NCBI GenBank assembly: GCA_030591195.1
Contig: JAUVBO010000040.1
Span: 1-10,124, forward strand
Direction of reading: 5' to 3'
DNA: 10,124 bases
DNA from: Pseudomonadota bacterium
GTDB taxonomy: Bacteria > Myxococcota > Polyangia > GCA-2747355 > JACKDQ01
In this document: piece after piece, positions 1 through 5,181 of the stretch
Numbering within the stretch: the first letter of the stretch is position 1
How the letters are laid out: each line of letters begins with the position of its first letter
Made by a program: the position numbers and the translations under genes
Notes under the pieces: model-generated
The model's database searches: none
Told to the model about the DNA's origin: nothing
The model's input: only the letters and a program-made list of their open reading frames with translations

Positions 1-263
1 CTGAGCCGGTAGCCGCGCGATCGGTCGTAGAGTCGTAGCTTCTGGAAGTCGTCCTGCACCAGCTGCAGGCAGACAGTGTTGATCAGGTCCTCGAGATCCT
101 CGCGAGCGCAGGCGACGCCGTAGCGCGCGAGCACCTTGCGAATGCAGGCGATGATCAGGCGTTCGTAGCGTCGGTAGAGCTCGTTCCAGTCCGCCTCGGT
201 CCGTCCCGAGAGCACGGCCTGGAGCAGCTCGTCTTCGCCCCGCGGGTCCTTCGCGGTCATCAT
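1..263 (-). CDS. ECF-type sigma-70 family sigma factor, N-terminal part (runs off left edge)
   Basis: Partial gene; 87 complete codons are visible from an ATG at 263. A second ATG follows immediately at 260, so the start is uncertain by one codon. The visible protein looks like sigma-70 region 2. It has an acidic N-terminus (EDELLQAVLSG), an amphipathic helix WNELYRRYERLIIACIRKVL at about residues 26-45, and the segment LEDLINTVCLQLVQDDF near residues 57-73, which resembles the core-polymerase-binding and -10-melting helices. It is followed by KLRLYDRSRGYRLS. From memory, the 'LV.DD..KLRLYD..RGY.LS' pattern is characteristic of a myxobacterial ECF subgroup. Region 4 lies outside the window. 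There is no Shine-Dalgarno sequence; a -10-like hexamer ends five bases before the ATG, so the mRNA may be leaderless. The gene is divergent from the beta-barrel gene, but nothing visible proves that it controls it. Confidence 0.8.
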   Translation of the reverse strand, partial: MMTAKDPRGEDELLQAVLSGRTEADWNELYRRYERLIIACIRKVLARYGVACAREDLEDLINTVCLQLVQDDFQKLRLYDRSRGYRL

Positions 264-268
264 CGAGC

Positions 269-299
269 ATTCTATCGCGCACGTGGTGGGCAGGTCCAA
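269..299 (-). promoter_or_regulatory. Possible promoter of the sigma-factor gene, leaderless arrangement
   Basis: On the minus strand TTGGAC (294-299) is followed after 19 bases by TAGAAT (269-274). Five bases separate TAGAAT from the ATG at 263, which would place the transcription start at or next to the A of the start codon. The spacer is longer than the ideal 17, so the -35 assignment is weak. The -10 is the better part of the call. Confidence 0.3.
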
Positions 300-317
300 T
301 GCCGCGGCGCCTCGGTG

Positions 318-323
318 TACACT
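318..323 (+). promoter_or_regulatory. Possible -10 element for the beta-barrel gene
   Basis: TACACT matches four of six positions of TATAAT in otherwise very GC-rich DNA. It is followed by six bases and then the GTG at 330. No convincing -35 lies upstream. If real, it places the transcript start at about 330 and rules out the alternative GTG at 315 as the start codon. Confidence 0.22.
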
Positions 324-329
324 CGGGGT

Positions 330-1484
330 GTGGGCCGGAGCATCTCAGGGAGGGGGAGCTGTGCGCTGCTGCTCGCGTGGTCGATCCTCGCGGCCGCCCG
401 GCTCGGCCGGGCCGAGGTAGGGTACGATCTGTCGGCCGAGCTCGGGCCGGAGCTCGACTCCAACGCCACCCGGCAGCCATCCACCGACGGTGACGAGGAG
501 GTCCGTGCCGGGCTGTTTCGCATCGTCGCCGATGGCAAGCTGACCATCCGTGGCGGCCGCCACCGGCTAGCCCTCGCCTATGGCGGTGGCGCGAAGTTGT
601 TCGCCAGCGAGCGCGCTCGCTCGGCTGACGAGGTGGTCCAGCGAGCACGGGCCAGCTGGGGCTGGCTCTCCGGCAAGCGGCGCAGCTTCTGGTTGCTCGG
701 TGGCTACTACGACGCCTACCAGCGTGAGTCGAGGCAGGACTTTCGCACCGGCACGGCCACCACCCGCGTCGCCCTGGCCTCGGCGGGCGGAACCGTGGGC
801 TCGCTCGATCTCGGCTACCAGGGGCTCGAGTTCAAGCCCTTTGACGACTACAGCTTTCACGGACTGGCCGGCGCAGTCTCGCTCGCCACGCGGGTGGTAC
901 CAGACCGGGCCGACGAGATCATCTGGCGCCTCGGAGTCAGCTACGGCCTCGCCCTGCGCAGCTACAACGGCCCCGTGCTGGGCGAGCAACGGCGCGACCC
1001 TTGCGCCGAGGAGCCCGACTCGCCGACCTGCGGCGAGCACCGCCGAGACCTGAGCCACACGGTGCGAGTCTGGGCCGCCTACAGCGGCAACGCGGTGGCG
1101 CGGCTGTGGTACGGGCTCGAGCTCAACGGCTCGAACAGCTTCGGTGAGACTTTCACCCGCCACGCCGTCGGGATCCGGTTCACCACGCTGCTCGGCGGAG
1201 GGATCTACCTGACCACCAAGGGGGTGCTGCGCTTCAGCAGCTTTCGCGATCCGTTCCTGGTGCTCTCTTCGAGCCAGACCCGTTTCGTCGACATCGACGA
1301 CGAGAATCGTTCGACGCTGGTGTTGCGGCTCGGCCGGGACTTGACCGATCGCTGGGGGCTCGCGCTGCGCTACAGCCTGCACGTCAACGAGAGCAGCGGC
1401 GGGCAAGGCGAGCTGAGGTCGGCAGGGTTTCTGCGCCATCTTCTTTTCCTGGGCGTGCGGGTGCGGGTCGACTCGGGCGAATAA
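330..1484 (+). CDS. Exported protein, probable outer-membrane beta-barrel
   Basis: 384 residues from the GTG at 330, or 389 from an in-frame GTG at 315. Neither has a Shine-Dalgarno; 330 is preferred because a -10-like TACACT overlaps the 315 start. Residues 1-28 form a signal peptide: basic n-region, hydrophobic CALLLAWSILAAA, cleavage after GRA. The mature part alternates short polar and hydrophobic or aromatic stretches ending in turns, as expected for amphipathic beta-strands (for example FWLLGGYYDAY, IIWRLGVSYGLALRSY, VARLWYGLELNG, LVLRLGRDL, WGLALRYSLHV). It ends with a strand-like FLGVRVRV. A charged loop near residues 213-243 contains two cysteines eight residues apart that could form a disulfide. 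The polar mature N-terminus (ELDSNATRQPSTDGDEE) recalls deltaproteobacterial outer-membrane barrels. The substrate or role is unknown. The next gene on this strand encodes a periplasmic coiled-coil protein. Confidence 0.68.
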   Translation: MGRSISGRGSCALLLAWSILAAARLGRAEVGYDLSAELGPELDSNATRQPSTDGDEEVRAGLFRIVADGKLTIRGGRHRLALAYGGGAKLFASERARSADEVVQRARASWGWLSGKRRSFWLLGGYYDAYQRESRQDFRTGTATTRVALASAGGTVGSLDLGYQGLEFKPFDDYSFHGLAGAVSLATRVVPDRADEIIWRLGVSYGLALRSYNGPVLGEQRRDPCAEEPDSPTCGEHRRDLSHTVRVWAAYSGNAVARLWYGLELNGSNSFGETFTRHAVGIRFTTLLGGGIYLTTKGVLRFSSFRDPFLVLSSSQTRFVDIDDENRSTLVLRLGRDLTDRWGLALRYSLHVNESSGGQGELRSAGFLRHLLFLGVRVRVDSGE

Positions 1485-1681
1485 CAAGGGAAGAAATTGT
1501 CGTATTTCGAACTACATTTCATCAGGAAGGTTTTTTGATGGGTGGGCCAGTAGAACTCAGATTTCTGAGGGCCGAGGGGGGGCCTGAGGTGAGCAAGGTC
1601 CATGAATCAGACTTGTTTCGATCGTTTGACTGGCGTGGTGCGGATATTGCTGTACCAAGGGATTGAAACGAGGAGCGGTCG
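1485..1681 (+). other. A/T-richer spacer and leader with small hairpins
   Basis: This 197-base noncoding stretch is visibly richer in A/T than its flanks. It holds a T6 run (1531-1536) flanked by the inverted pair CATCA (1519-1523) and TGATG (1536-1540). It also holds a hairpin CTCAG-ATTT-CTGAG (1556-1569) and a TTGACT hexamer (1626-1631) that could be a -35. The matching -10 is not clear: the best candidate, TGTACC at 1651-1656, lies 19 bases downstream and is poor. Neither hairpin is followed by a T tract, so no intrinsic terminator is called. The upstream part probably ends the barrel transcript, and the downstream part probably carries the promoter of the coiled-coil gene. Confidence 0.4.
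1671..1675 (+). promoter_or_regulatory. Ribosome binding site of the coiled-coil gene
   Basis: AGGAG is followed by six bases and then GTG at 1682. This is one of only two clear Shine-Dalgarno sequences in the window, and it fixes the GTG as the start. Confidence 0.6.
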
Positions 1682-2818
1682 GTGCTTCGACAGCGATACA
1701 TTCAGGCTCTGACTCGACTAGCGCTCAGCCTCGCGCTGCTCGCTTTTGGGGCCGGGCTTGCCGACGCCGGTGATCTCGAGGACCGTCAGCGGCGCCACGA
1801 CCGGCTCACCGACCACCGGGGACGGCTCGAGGGGCAGCTGTCGGAGCAGAGCCAGCGCATTCGTCGGCTCAAGGCCCAGCCCGCGGGCGTGGCCCGGGAC
1901 TTCCAGCTCGAGGCGGCGCTGCGAACTAGCCGGCAGCTCGCCACCCGGTTGACCAAGCTCCAGGGCCGGATCCACGCCGCCCGCAAGAGGCTTGCGGCTG
2001 CCTATGACCGGGCGATCCAGCAGGCCGACGCCAAGCTCAAGGTTGTGCTCAGGCGACGGCGGGCCCGCCTCGGCCGCAAGCGCCAGGGCGCCAACACCCG
2101 CATCGTCACTGGCGACCGATCGAGCCCGTACGACAGTCCGGAAGATCTGGAGGAAAAGGCAGACCTGCTCAAGGACTCGGAGGAGAAGGTCCGCCGGCAG
2201 TTGCGCCGGCTCCAGCGGCAGCTGGCTCGGCTGCAACACCGGGCGCGACTGCGGCGCCACGCCCGGGCAGCGGAGGACAACCCCTTTGTCGAGAACGCCC
2301 CCCGGCGAACGAGTCGGGTCAGCGCCGCCAGAAAGCCCCAGGAGCCGGCTTCATCCGGAGGCGCCGCCGCGACGACCAACGGACCGACAAGCGAGGGCGA
2401 CGACAGCGCCGCCCGTGCCGGCGGGGGGACCGCGCCGCCGCCGGCGCCGCCGGCCAGCGACTACGATGGCAAGTCGAACAGCGGCGAGCAGTCACCCGCG
2501 GACCCAAGCAGCGACATGGCGACGGGCCTGGGTGGAGCGTCATCGCCCGCCCCCCAGCCCACGGGCTCTGGTAGCTGGAGCGGCGTGGGTGATAGCTCGC
2601 GGGACGCCGCGGGGGTCTCGATCTCGGTCACGATCCGGGACGTGATCGACCCGAGCCTGCTGCGCAAGCTCGGCCAGGTGGTCCGGGGTGGCGAAGTCAA
2701 GGCTCGCATCACGGTCCTGCGGCGCGCCACGAGCAAGCTCGGCCAGCTGGCGGGCAGGCTGTCGAAGAAGGCGAGATCGCTGCGCCAGCGGGCTCGCGTC
2801 CTCCGAAAAAAACGCTGA
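1682..2818 (+). CDS. Exported Arg-rich coiled-coil protein with disordered linker, function unknown
   Basis: 378 residues, GTG start set by AGGAG six bases upstream. Residues 1-29 are a signal peptide (basic start, LALSLALLAFGAGLADA, cleavage after ADA). Residues 30-125 and 154-195 are long charged helices rich in Arg, Glu, Gln and Leu with heptad-like spacing, probably coiled coils. Residues about 200-310 are a low-complexity linker of Ser, Gly, Ala, Pro and Asp, surely disordered. Residues 311-378 form a separate C-terminal module. It starts with the strand-like SVTIRDVIDPSLL, continues as a helix with regularly spaced basic residues, and ends RKKR. The protein is strongly basic overall. 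No enzymatic motif is visible. It follows the beta-barrel gene on the same strand after 197 bases, so a shared envelope role is plausible but unproven. It could bind polyanions such as LPS, nucleic acid or acidic polysaccharide; that is only inferred from charge. Confidence 0.75.
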   Translation: MLRQRYIQALTRLALSLALLAFGAGLADAGDLEDRQRRHDRLTDHRGRLEGQLSEQSQRIRRLKAQPAGVARDFQLEAALRTSRQLATRLTKLQGRIHAARKRLAAAYDRAIQQADAKLKVVLRRRRARLGRKRQGANTRIVTGDRSSPYDSPEDLEEKADLLKDSEEKVRRQLRRLQRQLARLQHRARLRRHARAAEDNPFVENAPRRTSRVSAARKPQEPASSGGAAATTNGPTSEGDDSAARAGGGTAPPPAPPASDYDGKSNSGEQSPADPSSDMATGLGGASSPAPQPTGSGSWSGVGDSSRDAAGVSISVTIRDVIDPSLLRKLGQVVRGGEVKARITVLRRATSKLGQLAGRLSKKARSLRQRARVLRKKR

Positions 2819-2842
2819 GAACCGGGTGGTGCTCCTGAGCGC

Positions 2843-3508
2843 TCAGAGCGCCGTGGCGAGCACGTCCAGCCGGCGAGCGAGCGAGGCGCTCGGCCGCCAG
2901 TACATCGCCTTCAGCGCGCCGAGCAGCCGGGGGAAGCAGCCTTGCGGGGTGCCCGCGGGCAGGGGGCTGGCCGGGCCGTCGGCGCCGACGTCGGCAGCAA
3001 GATCGGCGAGCGCCGCCAGCAGCAGGCGCCGGTGAGCGTCGAGCTCGAGGCCGCCCCGGCCCGCGCTCGCCGCCGGATCGAGCGCCTCGTCGAGGCAGAG
3101 GCCGAGCATCGCGCGAGGCTGGTCGGGCAGCCGCTCGAAGGCGGCCTTGACGGTCTCGGGGGCCACCGACGGATCGCCGTGGAAGCTGATCGCCGCGTCG
3201 CTAGCCGGTGGCTCGGGCAGGTTGCTGAACCGCGGCTCGAGCTGCTCGAGGCAGCGCGCGGCCGCTATTGCCAGCAGCCAGGCCCGCGGCGACTCAGTGG
3301 CGCGGAACTCCGGGAACGAGGCAAAGGCGCGGGCGAAGCAGTCGTTGGCCAAGTCGTCGGCGTCGGCCGCTGGAGTGGTCAGGCGACAGAGCCGCAGGAC
3401 CGCCGGTCCGTAGCTGCCGATCATCAGGGTGGCGGCGCGTCGGTGCTGGCCCGTCCGGAGCGCGGTGAGGATCGGCTGGTCCACCGCCGAGTCGAGCGGG
3501 AGGTCCAT
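2843..3508 (-). CDS. ECF sigma-factor-like protein with divergent region 4
   Basis: 221 residues from the ATG at 3508; AAGG lies about nine bases upstream. Residues 14-92 match sigma-70 region 2: a helix around SYGPAVLRLCRL, the acidic DADDLANDCFARAFASFPEFR (about 49-69) that corresponds to the core-binding and -10-recognition helices, and SPRAWLLAIAAARCLEQL (73-90). After a linker, residues 122-172 keep the outline of region 4 (AFERLPDQPRAMLGLC, then L, GL, and RRLLLAALADL). The usual 'EIA' first-helix signature of the helix-turn-helix is replaced by ASAG, so -35 recognition may be altered or lost. Residues 173-221 are an extra C-terminal tail with no recognised domain. The gene lies 48 bases downstream of a small lipoprotein gene on the same strand, probably one operon, and converges with the coiled-coil gene across 24 bases. 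It may be an active ECF sigma factor or a degenerate regulator. Confidence 0.65.
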   Translation of the reverse strand: MDLPLDSAVDQPILTALRTGQHRRAATLMIGSYGPAVLRLCRLTTPAADADDLANDCFARAFASFPEFRATESPRAWLLAIAAARCLEQLEPRFSNLPEPPASDAAISFHGDPSVAPETVKAAFERLPDQPRAMLGLCLDEALDPAASAGRGGLELDAHRRLLLAALADLAADVGADGPASPLPAGTPQGCFPRLLGALKAMYWRPSASLARRLDVLATAL

Positions 3509-3556
3509 CTGCCACCGCCTTGAGAGCGCGAATACGTCGCCTCGTGCCGTTCGCTG

Positions 3557-3745
3557 TCAGCCCCCCGCCCCCGTATCCGCCGGAGGAGGCGCAGTGTCAA
3601 TGTTCGGGGTAGCCGCCGGCCCGGTGTCGAACGGCGGCGGCGGTCGCAGGTCGTCGGTGCAGGCCGCTAGGGCGCCGACGACGAGCAACGCCCCGCCAAC
3701 CAACCAGGACCGCCAGCTTCGTGGCGCAGGCTTTGTCACGCTCAT
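3557..3745 (-). CDS. Small lipoprotein with Pro/Asp/Thr-rich tail
   Basis: 62 residues from the ATG at 3745. A TTG at 3781 in the same frame would add 12 residues before the signal sequence and is less likely. The N-terminus is basic (SVTKPAPRSWRSW), followed by a hydrophobic stretch (LVGGALLVVGALAAC) ending in a lipobox LAAC with Cys29 as the lipidation site. Only 33 residues follow. They are low-complexity and contain DTGPAA, DTAPPP and DTGAGG, an imperfect three-fold repeat. No folded domain fits in this length, so it is probably a surface or periplasmic peptide tether of unknown role. A similar Asp/Thr/Pro tether follows the lipobox of the large FG-GAP lipoprotein in this window. It is 48 bases upstream of the sigma-like gene, so the two are likely co-transcribed, and it could have a sensing or anti-sigma-related role; that is a guess. 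Confidence 0.62.
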   Translation of the reverse strand: MSVTKPAPRSWRSWLVGGALLVVGALAACTDDLRPPPPFDTGPAATPNIDTAPPPADTGAGG

Positions 3746-3762
3746 GCTTGCGATGTTGCCGA

Positions 3763-3784
3763 GGGTTGGCGCAGGACGCAACCC
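3763..3784 (-). other. Hairpin in the leader of the small lipoprotein gene
   Basis: GGGTT (3763-3767) pairs with AACCC (3780-3784). Inside it GCG (3769-3771) pairs with CGC (3777-3779), with one bulged G and a five-base loop: eight pairs in total. It begins 17 bases upstream of the ATG at 3745 and lies downstream of the vWA stop codon. No T tract follows on the minus strand. It could be a weak terminator for the vWA gene, an RNA control element for the lipoprotein gene, or chance. Confidence 0.3.
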
Positions 3785-3796
3785 CCTACGACGTTT

Positions 3797-3810
3797 TCAG
3801 GAGTCAGGAG
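3797..3810. repeat. Perfect 7-bp tandem repeat (TCAGGAG twice)
   Basis: Two abutting copies, 3797-3803 and 3804-3810, lie 51-65 bases upstream of the small lipoprotein ATG, in the only spacer that could hold the promoter of the lipoprotein/sigma-like pair. Short direct repeats in such a place can be a regulator binding site. No known operator is recognised. Confidence 0.35.
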
Positions 3811-3811
3811 A

Positions 3812-3836
3812 GGGTACTGGAGGGGTTGGGGGGGGG
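3812..3836 (+). other. G-run cluster, possible G-quadruplex
   Basis: GGG (3812-3814), GGGG (3822-3825) and a run of nine G (3828-3836) fit a G-quadruplex pattern on the plus strand if the last run supplies two tracts. It lies just beyond the vWA stop codon. The vWA mRNA, made from the other strand, would be C-rich here. Chance in GC-rich DNA is possible. Confidence 0.3.
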
Positions 3837-3845
3837 CGGCGCTGG

Positions 3846-5069
3846 TCAGTAGGCGATGCCGGCCTTGGCGCCCTGGCTCCTGAGGGCCGCGCCGATCTTG
3901 TCATCGAAGCCATCGCCGCGCTTCATCGCGCGTCGCTGGTTCTTGATGTAGGCCTTGCGCTTGGTGGCTAGCTTGACGATCTTGTTGCGCAGGGTGGCAC
4001 GCTGCCGCGCCACCTTGGCGACGTAGGCCTCGCGCTCGGTCTTCGGCATCGCCGCCACTGGCGCCGGCAGGTCCGAGGGCTTGAACGAGCTGAGCTTCTT
4101 GCCGCGCTTGATCCGGGTCAACAGGTCGTTGCTGTCGATCCGCCCGGAGCGGGCGCGGTAGGCCGCGCTCTCGGCCTGTGCGACCCGGTCCATCGCTGCG
4201 TTGGCCGTCGCCCGCCTCCGGGTCGCCCGCTTGGCCGCCGCCCCGCCGCTGGCGAGCAGGGTCGCCGACAGCCGGGCGTTGAGGTCGGCCAGCCGCCGGT
4301 CCATCGGGGTCTTGACCGCGTACATGTTGCCATCCTGCCGGATGCTGGCGTACAGGCCACCGGCGAGCCGGGCGATGCGCTGCCAGGCAAGCTGGGTCCG
4401 CGGCATGCTGCCGCAGCGCACGGCGTTGATCACGATCTGCCGGTTGGTCGCCTCTCGCGCGAGGTCGGCGGAGCGCAGGCCCGAGCGCCCCTCGTGGGGC
4501 GGCGCGTCGCCGACGAGGTAGATCTGGCGCAGGACCCCGTCGCCGTGCCGCCACTGCATCTGGCGGATCGCCTCGGCCAGCGCCTGGTTGACGTGCTCGG
4601 GGGTGTCTCCGCCACCGGCAGCACGTAAGCCCTTCAGGTGCTCGTGAATGTCGTCGAGGTCCTCGGTCAGCTCGTAGCGCTTGGTGACGTAGGCATCGCC
4701 GATGTCGCGGTAGCCGATCAGCCCGAAGCGCACGTGAGGGCGAGGCTGGCCGCTGAGCACCTTGTTCGCGATCGACCAGATCTTGCGCTTGGCGCCCGCG
4801 AGCAGCCCCGACATGCTGCCGGTGGTGTCGAGGACGAAGACGATGTCGACCTTGGGCGGCTCGGTCGGCACCGGGGGGGGCCGCTTCACCACCGGAGGGG
4901 TGGTAGTGGTGAAGTTGTGCACCGGAGGCTGGATGTTGTCGCCATCGGGCTGGTGCTTCGCAGCCTTGGCCCGGTTGTCGCCTCCGCCGAGTGCCAGGGC
5001 GGTGACCACCACGCCGGCGGCGAGGATGAACAGCCCCAGGGTGACCCCTCGTCGTTTCTTGTTCGACAT
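3846..5069 (-). CDS. Membrane-anchored von Willebrand factor A domain protein with intact MIDAS
   Basis: 407 residues from the ATG at 5069, set by AAGGGAG six bases upstream. A longer in-frame start would run into the preceding gene. Residues 1-7 are basic and 8-30 hydrophobic (GVTLGLFILAAGVVVTALAL), an N-terminal membrane anchor or uncleaved signal. A Pro/Thr-rich stalk spans about 40-72. The vWA domain spans about 74-250. Its metal-ion-dependent adhesion site is complete: DTTGSMS (81-87), Thr156 in GGGDTPEHV, and Asp188 in LVGDAPPH. The segments AKRKIWSIAN, GYRDIGDAYVTK and NAVRCG match a vWA family common in Myxococcota and Planctomycetes. Residues 278-407 form a very basic, helical C-terminal region (KRATRRR, KRGKK, KLATKRKAYIKNQRRAMKR). 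The gene follows the FG-GAP lipoprotein gene by 112 bases on the same strand; an A/T-rich patch in this gap (TATATT at 5164-5169) may be its own promoter. The likely role is metal-dependent binding in the envelope; the ligand is unknown. Confidence 0.88.
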   Translation of the reverse strand: MSNKKRRGVTLGLFILAAGVVVTALALGGGDNRAKAAKHQPDGDNIQPPVHNFTTTTPPVVKRPPPVPTEPPKVDIVFVLDTTGSMSGLLAGAKRKIWSIANKVLSGQPRPHVRFGLIGYRDIGDAYVTKRYELTEDLDDIHEHLKGLRAAGGGDTPEHVNQALAEAIRQMQWRHGDGVLRQIYLVGDAPPHEGRSGLRSADLAREATNRQIVINAVRCGSMPRTQLAWQRIARLAGGLYASIRQDGNMYAVKTPMDRRLADLNARLSATLLASGGAAAKRATRRRATANAAMDRVAQAESAAYRARSGRIDSNDLLTRIKRGKKLSSFKPSDLPAPVAAMPKTEREAYVAKVARQRATLRNKIVKLATKRKAYIKNQRRAMKRGDGFDDKIGAALRSQGAKAGIAY

Positions 5070-5075
5070 CGCACG

Positions 5076-5082
5076 CTCCCTT
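5076..5082 (-). promoter_or_regulatory. Ribosome binding site of the vWA gene
   Basis: AAGGGAG on the minus strand, six bases before the ATG at 5069. It decides the start, 54 codons inside the longest open frame, and places a hydrophobic anchor directly at the N-terminus. Confidence 0.7.
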
Positions 5083-5181
5083 GTATGTGCCTGGATGAAG
5101 AGTCGAAACGCACGGCGGCGGCGGAGGGTCTGCGGAGCCGCGGGGTACTTTTCAGTGCGCTGGAATATAAGGGCAATTTCC

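Noticed and set aside
567..1487. 306-codon minus-strand frame opposite the barrel gene
   Set aside because: The plus-strand frame has a signal peptide and strand pattern; the antisense product shows neither.
1556..1569. CTCAG-ATTT-CTGAG hairpin as an intrinsic terminator of the barrel gene
   Set aside because: The stem is only five pairs and is followed by a G-rich stretch, not by T residues.
2835..2846. Perfect 12-bp palindrome CTGAGCGCTCAG between the convergent genes, considered as a shared terminator
   Set aside because: As RNA it allows only a four-pair stem with a four-base loop, no T tract follows on either strand, and it overlaps the sigma-like stop codon. It could be chance.
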